This document shows positions 16,926 through 26,902 of a DNA stretch of 64,000 nucleotides, piece after piece. The notes beneath the pieces were generated by a model. It was not told the DNA's origin and made no database searches. It was given only the letters and a program-made list of their open reading frames with translations. The stretch comes from Pseudoclavibacter sp. CFCC 11306 (GTDB taxonomy: Bacteria; Actinomycetota; Actinomycetes; Actinomycetales; Microbacteriaceae): assembly GCF_008831235.1 (NCBI RefSeq), contig NZ_WBKF01000001.1, positions 682,001-746,000 of the forward strand, written 5' to 3'. The translations under genes were made by a program, and so were the position numbers. Numbering within the stretch: position 1 is the first letter of the stretch; each line of letters begins with the position of its first letter.

Positions 16926-17052
16926 AGATTCTGCACACCCGACGTGCCGAAAGTGCAACGGTTCTGCACACTCGAGGACCTCGAGGCAGACCAAAACCGC
17001 AGGTTCTGCACATTTGACGGCCGCACAACAGCCCATGCAACCGGTTCTGCCC
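16926..17052. repeat. Cluster of GGTTCTGCAC-type repeats
   Basis: Copies at about 16928, 16960, 17002 and (degenerate) 17043. They are in the opposite orientation to the GTGCAGAAC cores at 1.13-1.41 kb. Together with the adjacent family A repeat they fill the gap up to the patatin gene. No gene is seen in 16558-17221. Confidence 0.6.
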
Positions 17053-17057
17053 TGTGA

Positions 17058-17165
17058 GATCGCTCCACACCTGCACCGATTGGCCGGCACCGCCACCGAT
17101 CGCTCCAGATTGGCAGGTTTCCGCGCAATCGGCGCAGGTGCGGAGCGATCCGTGTCGGCAGAGAA
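17058..17165. repeat. Dispersed palindromic repeat family A, copy 2
   Basis: 17071-17165 repeats 14922-15016. Here the 5' flank adds a long inverted repeat: 25-bp arms at 17058-17082 and 17126-17150 match at 23 positions, with 43 bp between. The element ends about 55 bp before the patatin start. Confidence 0.85.
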
Positions 17166-17221
17166 GCGCACCGCCCCCACCAGTTCCGTCGCACGCGCCG
17201 TACCGAACGCGAGACAATGGG

Positions 17222-18286
17222 ATGGTGAGCACCGAGACAGACCGCACCATGGCATCCGCCGTTCAGGCCACACCTAGCCCAACCCCCGCACAGACCACAC
17301 CAGGCCAAAACCTCATCAACACCGCGCCAGAGCCACGCGCCGCAACAGAGCCACGCGCCGCAACAGAGACGAGCCCCGCCATCTCAGCACCCGAGATCAA
17401 CGTCACCGACACCGCCCTCATCTTCGAGGGAGGAGGTATGCGCGCCGCATGCACCGCCCCAGTCGTGGCCGGCCTCGTGCGCGAGAACATCAACTTCGGC
17501 TGGGTCGGCGGGGTCTCGGCAGGCTCATCGCACACCGTGAACTACCTGAGCCGCGACCCTCTGCGGGCACGCAAGTCGTTCGTCGACTTCGGCGCCGACC
17601 CGAACCTCGGCAGCCTCGGCACCTGGCTGCGCGGCAAGGGCGCCTTCAACTCCGACTACATCTATCACCACACCTCGAACCCCGGCGAGGCGCTGCCGCT
17701 CGACTGGCAGATGTACCGACGCAACCCCGCGCAGTTCGCGATCGGCGCCTTCTGCGCTGACACCGGCGACACCGTCTACTGGGGCCGCGACGACATCGCG
17801 AGCTTCGACGGTCTGCTCGACCGGGTGCAGGCCTCGTCGACGATGCCGATCTTCATGCCTCCCGTGCACCTCGACGGGCGCACCTACGTTGACGGGGCTC
17901 TCGGCCCGACCGGCGGCATCGCGCTGGATGCTGCCCGAGCAGCCGGGTTCGACAAGTTCGTCGTGGTGCTGAGTCGTCCGCGCGACTATGTGAAACCGCG
18001 GTTTCGAGCGGGCGCTGCGGCCCGGCTGGCGTTCCGGCGCTTTCCCGCGGTGCCGGCTGCGCTGGCTGCCCGACCCGAGCACTACAACCGCACCCGGGCC
18101 GAGCTGTTCGAACTCGAACGAGCCGGCAGGGCCTACGTGTTTGCACCGACCGGGCTCACCGTCAGCAACCAGGAGCGCAACGTGGCGAAGCTCGCGCAGT
18201 CGTATGCCGAGGGTGCGGCGCAGTTTCGCAGCGAAGTCGACGCGATCAGAGAGTTCGTTGGTCTCGCACGTCCTGCACAGGCGTAG
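17222..18286 (+). CDS. Patatin-like phospholipase
   Basis: A serine-aspartate dyad acyl hydrolase of the patatin/RssA-like family. With the start at 17222 it has 354 residues. There is a low-complexity N-terminus with a doubled EPRAAT hexapeptide, then EGGGMRAAC (oxyanion hole, about 69-76), GVSAGSS with the nucleophile Ser99, and DGALGP (dyad Asp). It lacks a clear signal peptide, so it probably acts on membrane lipids from the cytosol. The start is uncertain: no good Shine-Dalgarno, and GTG 17225 or ATG 17249 are alternatives. The DCC-family gene follows after 9 bp. Confidence 0.85.
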   Translation: MVSTETDRTMASAVQATPSPTPAQTTPGQNLINTAPEPRAATEPRAATETSPAISAPEINVTDTALIFEGGGMRAACTAPVVAGLVRENINFGWVGGVSAGSSHTVNYLSRDPLRARKSFVDFGADPNLGSLGTWLRGKGAFNSDYIYHHTSNPGEALPLDWQMYRRNPAQFAIGAFCADTGDTVYWGRDDIASFDGLLDRVQASSTMPIFMPPVHLDGRTYVDGALGPTGGIALDAARAAGFDKFVVVLSRPRDYVKPRFRAGAAARLAFRRFPAVPAALAARPEHYNRTRAELFELERAGRAYVFAPTGLTVSNQERNVAKLAQSYAEGAAQFRSEVDAIREFVGLARPAQA

Positions 18287-18289
18287 CCT
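18284..18289 (+). promoter_or_regulatory. Putative -10 box of the DCC-family gene (leaderless)
   Basis: TAGCCT followed by six nt and the ATG; it overlaps the patatin stop region. It fits the leaderless pattern seen elsewhere, but GAGG in the spacer could also act as a weak ribosome site. Confidence 0.4.
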
Positions 18290-18295
18290 GAGGCT

Positions 18296-18751
18296 ATGAA
18301 CGTCGCCCCTGCCGCACTCCCCGACCTCGCTTCGATTCCCGCGCTGGAGCCGCTCGCCCACGCCGACACGATTCTCGTGTTCGACGGCGAGTGCGAGTTC
18401 TGCCGGCGCTGCGTCGACATCTTGCAGAGCCTCGATCGACATGATCGCGTTTACTCCGTGCCCTCGCAGAACCTGCCGGTGCGCGAAGCGCTGCGTCTCT
18501 CGGCCGACGAGGCCGCCGAATCGGTCTGGCTGTACGTGAGGCTGCCCTCTGGCCGATGGATGCGATGCTCAGGCGCCGCGGCCGTCGACAGCGCATTGGA
18601 CATCGCGTTGGGCGGGCGTGTGCTTCGCACGATCTACCATCTGCCCGGTGCCGCCCGTCTGCAGGAGCACCTCTATCGCCGAGTCGCCGACGGCCGCGGC
18701 CCGAGCTGCAGCCTGTCAGATCAGGCTGCCACAATCTCAAAGGAGTCTTAG
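18296..18751 (+). CDS. DCC-family (DUF393) thiol-disulfide oxidoreductase-like protein
   Basis: A 151-residue thioredoxin-fold-like protein with the DCC signature DGECEFCRRC (D30, C33, C36) followed by an Arg-rich helix and YSVPSQNLPVREALRLS, as in DUF393. Such proteins are predicted to handle dithiol/disulfide exchange; no substrate is known. It lies between the patatin and a zinc metallopeptidase gene that starts 5 nt after its stop, so the three may be co-transcribed. Confidence 0.8.
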   Translation: MNVAPAALPDLASIPALEPLAHADTILVFDGECEFCRRCVDILQSLDRHDRVYSVPSQNLPVREALRLSADEAAESVWLYVRLPSGRWMRCSGAAAVDSALDIALGGRVLRTIYHLPGAARLQEHLYRRVADGRGPSCSLSDQAATISKES

Positions 18752-18756
18752 CCCAC

Positions 18757-19851
18757 ATGCGCATCTTCCCCTGCCCGGCCTGCGGTTCAATCGTCTATTT
18801 CGAGCAGCGCGCCTGCATGGAGTGCGGAACGGAGGTGGGTTTCTCAAGGGCAGACCGCACCATGGTGCCGCTGACGGACGGTGTCTGGATCGACGACAAG
18901 GGAGACCGCTGGCATCACTGCGAGAACGAGCGCATCGGCTGCAACTGGCTGGCCGAATCAGCCGACACTCTGTGCTTCTCATGTGCGCTCACGCGCAGCG
19001 TTCCCGACGACCTCGACGAACGAGTGATCCGGCTGCTCGCCGAGACCGCCGAGGCGAAGCGGCGGCTGGTCTTTCAGCTCGACGACCTGGATCTGCCCAT
19101 CGTCAGCCACTGCCAGCAGTCTGACGGCGGGCTCGCATTCGACCTCGACGCTTCGACCGATGACAAGAAGGTGATGATCGGCCACATGAACGGCGTCATC
19201 ACCATCGACATCACCGAGGCGCAGGATTCGCACCGTGAGGCGCTGCGCGCGCTGCTCGACGAGCCGTACCGAACCATGCTCGGGCACTTTCGACACGAGA
19301 TCGGTCACTACTACTGGCAGGCACTGGTTGCTCAGCACGATGACTGGCTGCAGCGCTTTCGCGATCTCTTCGGCGACGAGCGGCAGGATTACGGCGCAGC
19401 GCTCAACGCCCACTACGGCGATGACGACGACGAACGGCGGCAGGATCGCGCCACACGCAGCGAGAATTACATCTCGCAGTACGCGATGACGCATCCTTGG
19501 GAGGACTTCGCCGAGACGTTCGCGCATTTTCTGCACATCGCCGACACGCTGCAGACCGCTGCAGCACACGGCCTGCAGCTGCGCTTTCCTGATTCCTGGC
19601 CAGACAAAGTGAGGGTCGAGCAGACGTCGATTCCCACGCTCGCCGGGGCACCGACAGCAGACGCAGCAGACCTCTTGTCGATCTGGAATCCGCTGGCGAC
19701 CGCGCTCAACCGAGTGAATCGCTCGATGGGCAAGCACGATCTCTACCCGTTCACGATCACCGATCAGGTCGCTGACAAGCTGACCTTCGTGCTCGAGCTT
19801 GTGCGCCACTTCGCCGGAGAGAACTCGGTAATCACCTCGCCCACGCACTGA
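18757..19851 (+). CDS. Putative zinc-binding metallopeptidase (COG4307/DUF2248-like)
   Basis: A 364-residue cytosolic protein. It has an N-terminal zinc ribbon (CPACG, CMECG, with later CENERIGCNW and CFSC pairs) and a central gluzincin-type site HEIGHYYW at about 182-189, with the downstream acidic helix DFAETFAHFLH supplying a third ligand. This matches the uncharacterised 'putative zinc-binding metallopeptidase' family of actinobacteria and proteobacteria. AAAGGAG lies upstream of the ATG, overlapping the DCC gene end. The substrate is unknown. Confidence 0.8.
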   Translation: MRIFPCPACGSIVYFEQRACMECGTEVGFSRADRTMVPLTDGVWIDDKGDRWHHCENERIGCNWLAESADTLCFSCALTRSVPDDLDERVIRLLAETAEAKRRLVFQLDDLDLPIVSHCQQSDGGLAFDLDASTDDKKVMIGHMNGVITIDITEAQDSHREALRALLDEPYRTMLGHFRHEIGHYYWQALVAQHDDWLQRFRDLFGDERQDYGAALNAHYGDDDDERRQDRATRSENYISQYAMTHPWEDFAETFAHFLHIADTLQTAAAHGLQLRFPDSWPDKVRVEQTSIPTLAGAPTADAADLLSIWNPLATALNRVNRSMGKHDLYPFTITDQVADKLTFVLELVRHFAGENSVITSPTH

Positions 19852-19860
19852 GCGACAAAA

Positions 19861-19912
19861 GTACCCCCAGGAGTATGTTGTGCTACGCTCTCATGTATAC
19901 CCACCAGGGTAT
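19861..19912 (+). promoter_or_regulatory. Two CsoR/CstR-type operators
   Basis: A perfect 6-4-6 palindrome ATACCC-ACCA-GGGTAT at 19897-19912, and a looser copy GTACCC-CCAG-GAGTAT at 19861-19876. Their centres are exactly 36 bp apart. Such sites are bound by DUF156 repressors, one of which is encoded by the second gene downstream; autoregulation is the natural reading. Confidence 0.75.
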
Positions 19913-20005
19913 TCAGATCAACTGACCGCAGAATGACCTGGACGTCTCACTGCTGAGCCGCCGACACGGCATCTGTGACAGATCGCACGCAACGAGGGGA
20001 ACACC

Positions 20006-22083
<2,078 letters not shown>

Positions 22084-22120
22084 GCATCCACGACGACGAC
22101 CACACACTAAGGAGACCACG

Positions 22121-22282
22121 ATGTGCCAACAGACTCGATGCAAGACCTGAGGCAAGATCACCTGGCGCGGCTGCGGCCAGCATGTCGACCAAGTCATGCG
22201 CGGCGTGCCGAAAGACCAGCGCTGCCCCGGACATGAGAAAGAGCAGCAGCACGCAGGCTGGTTCGCCAAGATCTTTCGGTGA
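22121..22282 (+). CDS. 53-codon Cys-rich protein with in-frame TGA at codon 10 (candidate selenoprotein or fresh nonsense mutant)
   Basis: A strong AAGGAG lies six nt before the ATG. The frame begins MCQQTRCKT, then TGA, then GKITWRGCGQHVDQVMRG and runs to a normal stop. It resembles a small, widespread Cys-rich protein family that I recall with a CKTCGK(x)TWxGCGxHV core. The TGA occupies the second cysteine of the CxxC, giving C7-K-T-[TGA10]. A stem-loop at 22162-22180 (stem CTGGC+GC, apical GGCT, bulged G) begins 11 nt after the TGA, like a bacterial SECIS. It sits between cstR and the thioredoxin gene. No selenocysteine machinery is in this window, so a pseudogene remains possible. Confidence 0.6.
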
Positions 22283-22375
22283 GCCGGCCCTCTGCGGGCG
22301 CATACGGCTGCCGAAGTCGCCATGTCTTGCCCGGCGATCGAGTCGTGCCGCCTCACACGCTGGCCCGCTTCGCCG

Positions 22376-22404
22376 TTGACCCACTCACACTGAACGGATA
22401 TACA
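22376..22404 (+). promoter_or_regulatory. Strong leaderless promoter of the thioredoxin gene
   Basis: TTGACC, a 17-bp spacer and TATACA (22399-22404), then six nt to the ATG at 22411. There is no Shine-Dalgarno, so transcription should begin at the start codon. It gives the thioredoxin its own transcript independent of the upstream operators. Confidence 0.75.
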
Positions 22405-22410
22405 TAGACG

Positions 22411-22848
22411 ATGGCTACTCAAGAGATCACAGTCGAGAACATCAATGAGACAATCACCGGCAACGACATCGTGCTGCTCGACTTCTGGGCGTCGTGGTGC
22501 GGCCCGTGCCGCGCATTCGCGCCCGTCTTCGAGAACGTCTCAGAGAAGAACCCCGAGATCGTGTTCGGCAAGGTCGACACCGACGCCCAGCAGGAGCTGG
22601 CGCAGGCCTTCCAGATCAGCTCGATTCCGACGCTCGTGATCTTCCGCGAGCAGATTCCGATCTTCGCTCAGCCCGGTGCGATGAACATCGCTCAGCTCAC
22701 CGAGATCATCGAGAAGGTCGGCCAGCTCGACATGAACGAGGTTCGTGCCGAGATCGCACAGCAGCAGGCATCGCAGCAGGCGACGGAAGAGGATTCTCAG
22801 GGCGCGCCGAGCGCACAGGCTGCACAGGCCTCAGGCGACGAAGCGTAG
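22411..22848 (+). CDS. Thioredoxin
   Basis: A 145-residue cytosolic dithiol reductase. The active site is WCGPC (C30, C33) in FWASWCGPCRAFAPVF, with the cis-proline segment SSIPTLVIF. After the usual domain (about 108 residues) there is a 35-residue Gln/Ala/Ser-rich tail that standard thioredoxins lack. The location after the CoA-disulfide reductase and CstR-like genes suggests a role in persulfide or disulfide reduction, although its own promoter allows constitutive expression. Confidence 0.92.
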   Translation: MATQEITVENINETITGNDIVLLDFWASWCGPCRAFAPVFENVSEKNPEIVFGKVDTDAQQELAQAFQISSIPTLVIFREQIPIFAQPGAMNIAQLTEIIEKVGQLDMNEVRAEIAQQQASQQATEEDSQGAPSAQAAQASGDEA

Positions 22849-22892
22849 ACCACGGGAGACGGCGCTTAGGTCGCAGATATATCGAACCGCCC

Positions 22893-22926
22893 AAGGCCGC
22901 GCTCTCTCACGAACGGGCGCGGCCTT
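22893..22926. terminator. Bidirectional terminator between thioredoxin and rmuC genes
   Basis: A perfect 10-bp stem AAGGCCGCGC/GCGCGGCCTT with a 14-nt loop lies between convergent stops. Confidence 0.8.
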
Positions 22927-22932
22927 CGAGCA

Positions 22933-24261
22933 TCAGTCCTGGTTCGCGTCTGCCTCGAACAGGTCGTTCATCAGCTGAGCCGATTCGGGTGCGCCGGCAT
23001 CGAGCGATTCGACGTCACGCAACCTGCGCTCGACCGCGCGCGTGCGCCGACCGGCCTCGTCGACAGTGCGCTGGGCCGTCTGCAGCTGCTTACTGAGCTT
23101 CTCCCACACCTGCCCGTACTTGCCGAACTCGGTTTTCGCAGCGCTCAGGATCTTCCACACCTCAGACGTGCGCTGTTCGATGGCCAGAGTCTTGAAGCCC
23201 AGCTGCAGACTGTTGAGCAGCGACATCAGCGTCGTCGGCCCGGTCACCATGACGTGGAACTGCGTCTGCAGGTCGCTGGCCAGCCCCGGGCGGCGAATCA
23301 CTTCGGCGAAGAGCCCCTCGGTGGGCAGGTACATGATTGCGAAGTCGGTGCTGTGCGGCGGATCGATGTACTTGCTCGCAATGGTCTTTGCCTGCAGGCG
23401 AACTGCCTTCTCGAGGCTGCGGCCGGCAGCCTCGATGCCGCTGGTGTCGGCGGCCTCCTGCGCCTGCAACAGACGCTCGTAGTCTTCTTGTGGAAACTTC
23501 GAGTCGATCGGCAGGTAGACCACCGACGTCTCGTCACGCCCTGGCAGCCGCACGGCGTATTCGACGTTCTCGGTGCTGCCGGGGCGAATGATCACGTTGC
23601 TCTCGTACTGATCGGGCGCCAGCAGGTCTTCGAGCTGACGCCCGAGCTGTACCTCTCCCCAGCTGCCGCGATTCTTCACGTTGGTCAGCACACGCTTCAG
23701 GCCGCCGACGTCGGAGGCGAGCGTCTGCATCTCGCCGAGGCCTTTCTGCACCTGTTCGAGCCGATCGCTGACCATTCGGAATGACTCGCCCAGGCGCCGT
23801 TCGAGCGTGCCCTGCAGCTTCTCGTCGACGGTGGCGCGCATCTGTTCGAGCTTGCGTTCGTTGTCGGCCCGCAGACGCGCGAGCTCTGTCGCCAGCGTCT
23901 CATTCAGCGTCTGCATGCGCTCGGCGAACGAAGCCAGCCGCGTATCGACCGCCGCCCCCATCTCGTGTCGTGCGCGGGCGGCATCCTCACGCTGCAGAGC
24001 AGCTGCCTGCGACTGAGCATGCTCAAAGGCCTGCAGACGCTGTTCGACCACCTGCGAGTTCTGCACGAGCTGCTGCCCGAGCGCGTGCTGCTGGGCGTAG
24101 AGATCAGGTTTGAGTTCGCCCACGGCTGCACGCACCTCGCGGCCGAGCGCACGCGAGTCGACCGCCGAAGCATCCCCACGACCCCCGCGCAACAGCAGGA
24201 CGATGACGATCAGGCACAGCACGGCGATCAGCCCCAGCAGAGCCAGCATCAGCACATTCAT
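22933..24261 (-). CDS. rmuC: DNA recombination protein RmuC homologue
   Basis: The 442-residue protein has an N-terminal membrane anchor (MNVLMLALLGLIAVLCLIVIVLL) and a long coiled coil (about 40-175, rich in Gln/Glu/Ala/Arg). The RmuC domain follows: SWGEVQLGRQLEDLLAPDQYE, YLPIDSKFPQEDYERLL, FAIMYLPTEGLFAEV, VMVTGPTTLMSLLNSLQLGFKTLAIEQR. RmuC limits inversions between short inverted repeats and resembles a PD-(D/E)XK nuclease, which is notable in a genome with many palindromic repeats. I choose the ATG at 24261 (GAGGAAG upstream) over the ATG ten codons earlier. Confidence 0.88.
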   Translation of the reverse strand: MNVLMLALLGLIAVLCLIVIVLLLRGGRGDASAVDSRALGREVRAAVGELKPDLYAQQHALGQQLVQNSQVVEQRLQAFEHAQSQAAALQREDAARARHEMGAAVDTRLASFAERMQTLNETLATELARLRADNERKLEQMRATVDEKLQGTLERRLGESFRMVSDRLEQVQKGLGEMQTLASDVGGLKRVLTNVKNRGSWGEVQLGRQLEDLLAPDQYESNVIIRPGSTENVEYAVRLPGRDETSVVYLPIDSKFPQEDYERLLQAQEAADTSGIEAAGRSLEKAVRLQAKTIASKYIDPPHSTDFAIMYLPTEGLFAEVIRRPGLASDLQTQFHVMVTGPTTLMSLLNSLQLGFKTLAIEQRTSEVWKILSAAKTEFGKYGQVWEKLSKQLQTAQRTVDEAGRRTRAVERRLRDVESLDAGAPESAQLMNDLFEADANQD

Positions 24262-24403
24262 TCTTGTCGCTTCCTCACTGTTGACGGCCATGGCGCAGGC
24301 GAGGCTGCGTCGTCATGAGCTTAGAGCGAACCTCTGACATCACTCGTCACTGCAGGGGGAACCGGCAGCGGCGTCACGCCTGACGTCCCACTGCAGGGAA
24401 GCC

Positions 24404-25189
24404 TCAGTGCCCGGCGGCCTGCAGCTGCTGGTCGATGATCTTGCTGAACGCCGCGACTGGCTGGGCGCCTGAGACGCTCTTGTCTCCGATCAGGAATCCC
24501 GGGACACCGTCGATGCCCTGCTGCTGCGCGTCGGTGGTGCTCTGCTGCACGGCCTGGCGCAGGTCGGCGCGATCGAGGTCTGCCGTGAATCGATCCATGT
24601 CTGGCACCTTGGCCGTCTGAGCGAAGGCGATCAGGTGGTCGCGGGGCATGTCGGGGTGCCCGCTCTCCGGAGCCGCTGCGTACAGGGCTTCGAGGTACTC
24701 GACGTAGCGGCCCTGCTCGCCGGCGGCCCGTGCGGCGACCGCGGCGTCGACCGACTGATCCCCGAAGAAGGCCACATCGTGAAACTCATAGCGCACCTTG
24801 CCGGTGTCGACATAGTTCTGCAGAATCGTCGGCAGCGTCTGGTTCGCGTAAGCCGCGCAGAAGGGGCAGCGCAGGTCGATCCACTCGACGATGGTCACAG
24901 GTGCGTCGATGTCTCCGACCGCCATGGGATCGTTCTGCTGGTGACGGGCTGCGCGATCGGCCTGCGTCGTCTGGGTCGTGGTCGGCTCAGACTGCCCGTT
25001 CGACTGTTTGAAGGCGAGGGCGACGACGGCCACCAGCGCGATCGCGAGCACGATGGCGAGAATCGCATTGGCGATGTGCGCTCGGCACAGGCGACGGTTC
25101 AAGTCGTCGATCAGCAGCGCGGCGGGCTTTCGCCCACCTTTCGAGTTGGGGCGGGATGCTGGCTGAGTGGTGTGCGGCGAAGTGGGCAT
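24404..25189 (-). CDS. Membrane-anchored DsbA-family thiol-disulfide oxidoreductase
   Basis: A 261-residue protein with a single membrane helix (about 39-60) and an extracytoplasmic thioredoxin/DsbA fold. The active site is C108-P-F-C111 in WIDLRCPFCAAY, with an inserted helical domain and the cis-proline loop GIDGVPGFLIGD. It probably introduces or isomerises disulfides in exported proteins. A TACCCT box and GAGAGG precede the ATG. Monocistronic. Confidence 0.88.
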   Translation of the reverse strand: MPTSPHTTQPASRPNSKGGRKPAALLIDDLNRRLCRAHIANAILAIVLAIALVAVVALAFKQSNGQSEPTTTQTTQADRAARHQQNDPMAVGDIDAPVTIVEWIDLRCPFCAAYANQTLPTILQNYVDTGKVRYEFHDVAFFGDQSVDAAVAARAAGEQGRYVEYLEALYAAAPESGHPDMPRDHLIAFAQTAKVPDMDRFTADLDRADLRQAVQQSTTDAQQQGIDGVPGFLIGDKSVSGAQPVAAFSKIIDQQLQAAGH

Positions 25190-25351
25190 GATGCCTCTCA
25201 GGGTACCAGCCAGCTGTGAGCAGCCTGATCTGTCCAGCCAGCCGACGGGGCCTCCGTGACATCTCTCCTGATTCCACTACCTCATACCCACTCCATATTC
25301 CCCGGCTCATCACCCGGCCCCTGGCCCCGGCCCCTCATCGGGCCCCTCATC

Positions 25352-25441
25352 GGGACATGGCAAATGCACGCCCACAGCATCCAGACATGGAACTTGGCAT
25401 GTCTCGAAGGGCTGAGACGACATTTGCCATGCCTCGATACC
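25352..25441. repeat. Dispersed palindromic repeat family B, copy 1
   Basis: A composite inverted repeat: a central AGACATG-GAACTTGG-CATGTCT palindrome (25383-25404) flanked by GACATGGCAAATG (about 25356) and the inverted CATTTGCCATGCCTCGATA (about 25421). The same three-part pattern occurs at 47641-47731. It lies directly upstream of the methyltransferase gene. Confidence 0.75.
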
Positions 25442-25457
25442 GCTCAACCCCGGCGAC

Positions 25458-25463
25458 TAACCT
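25458..25463 (+). promoter_or_regulatory. Putative -10 box of the methyltransferase gene (leaderless)
   Basis: TAACCT, then TGAGAC and the ATG. Same spacing as at hisN (TACCCT-TGAGGC-ATG). Confidence 0.45.
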
Positions 25464-25469
25464 TGAGAC

Positions 25470-26729
25470 ATGTCTTCCACTCCCTCTGCCCTGCCCGCCG
25501 AATGGTTCGACCAGCTGCGCCGCTGGCCCGATGTCGAAGCCGACAATCTGCAGGCCTCGGACGCGACCGACCGGCTGCTGCTCTCCGAAGCCGCTGAGCA
25601 GATCGCCGCGAGCGCACCGGGCGAGGTGGTCGTGCTCGGTGACACGCACGGCGCTCTGACGCTGGGTGCGCGGATGCTCGGTGCAGTCCACGTGCGCGTG
25701 TGGACTGACGCGCTGGTCGCCGAGCAGGCCATCCAGGCCAATGCCATGCGGCTGGGTCTCACGGAGGGCTGGCGCACGATCGCACTCGATCCCGAGGAGT
25801 TCGCCGGTGCTCGCATCGTGCTGGCACAGCTGCCGCGCAGCCTCGATCAGCTGCGGCTGCTGGTCGACCTCGTCGCAGCACACCCGGCCGAAGGCGTACA
25901 GGTCTACTGTGGCGGGCGAGTCAAGCACATGTCGCTGAGTATGAACGACGTGCTCAAGTCACGTTTCGGGCAGGTGCACGCCTCGCTCGCGCACCAGAAG
26001 TCGCGTCTGCTGCTCGCCAGCGAGCCCCTCGCCGAAGACAGCACGGCAGACGCTGCCCGCAGCACTCACAGTGCCAGCACGGCGAGCGCCGCCCCGCTGC
26101 CCTTCTCGGAAGCCGAGGTCGATCCGAGCCACGGCATCGCACCGATCACAGTATGTGCAGTGCCCGGGGCCTTCGCCGGAGCTTCGCTCGACATCGGCAC
26201 ACGCGCGCTGCTGCCCTATCTGTCACAGGCAGCGCAGGATGCAGTGGTCCGGTTCTTCGAGCAGCAGCGGGCCGAGAGCGGCTCGAGCGACCAGAGACCG
26301 GTGGCCGTCGACCTCGGGTGCGGAACCGGCATCATCGCGACCGTTCTCGCCCGAGCCGATGCCCGGCTGCGTGTGATCGCGACCGACCAGCTGAGCAGCG
26401 CCGTCGCATCCGCACGGCTCACCGCCGCTGCGAACGGTCTCGCAGATCGCATCGAGGTTCGCCGTGACGTGCTGCTGTTCGAAGCGGAAGACGACAGCGT
26501 CGATCTCGTCGCCTGCAACCCGCCGTTCCACGTCGGGGCGGCCGTTCATACCGGCGTGGCGTTCGAAATGTTCGAAGAGGCCGCACGAGTGCTGCGACCA
26601 GGCGGCCGACTGCTGACCGTGTTCAACTCGCACCTGCACTACGCATCCGACCTGCAGCGCATCGTCGGGCTCACGCGGCAGCTCGACCGCAACCGCAAGT
26701 TCACCGTCACCGAGTCACGCGCCCGCTGA
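25470..26729 (+). CDS. Class I SAM-dependent methyltransferase (RsmC/RlmG-like)
   Basis: The 419-residue protein has the two-domain build of rRNA guanine-N2 methyltransferases. A degenerate N-terminal domain (VVLGDTHGALTLGARML near the start) precedes a catalytic C-terminal domain with SAM motif DLGCGTGIIATVLA (about 280-293) and the target-base motif ACNPPFHVG (about 347-355). NPPF indicates methylation of a base amino group, so 16S G1207 or 23S G1835-type sites are likely; which one cannot be told. Possibly leaderless. Confidence 0.82.
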   Translation: MSSTPSALPAEWFDQLRRWPDVEADNLQASDATDRLLLSEAAEQIAASAPGEVVVLGDTHGALTLGARMLGAVHVRVWTDALVAEQAIQANAMRLGLTEGWRTIALDPEEFAGARIVLAQLPRSLDQLRLLVDLVAAHPAEGVQVYCGGRVKHMSLSMNDVLKSRFGQVHASLAHQKSRLLLASEPLAEDSTADAARSTHSASTASAAPLPFSEAEVDPSHGIAPITVCAVPGAFAGASLDIGTRALLPYLSQAAQDAVVRFFEQQRAESGSSDQRPVAVDLGCGTGIIATVLARADARLRVIATDQLSSAVASARLTAAANGLADRIEVRRDVLLFEAEDDSVDLVACNPPFHVGAAVHTGVAFEMFEEAARVLRPGGRLLTVFNSHLHYASDLQRIVGLTRQLDRNRKFTVTESRAR

Positions 26730-26848
26730 CAGCGGCCAGCAGCTGCCCGATCGTGTAAACCGCACACACGCCTCGGCCGGGCAGCGGCTGCGTGACGGAT
26801 GGGTCTCGCCACAGTCCGAAGACCCCCCACCGACGCCACAGGCACGAA

Positions 26849-26882
26849 GAAGGCCCGCCGACACGTTGATCGGCGGGCCTTC
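26849..26882. terminator. Bidirectional terminator
   Basis: A perfect 13-bp stem GAAGGCCCGCCGA/TCGGCGGGCCTTC with an 8-nt loop lies between the convergent methyltransferase and YrdC-family genes. Confidence 0.85.
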
Positions 26883-26902
26883 GGCGGCTGGGCGTCAGCG
26901 AA

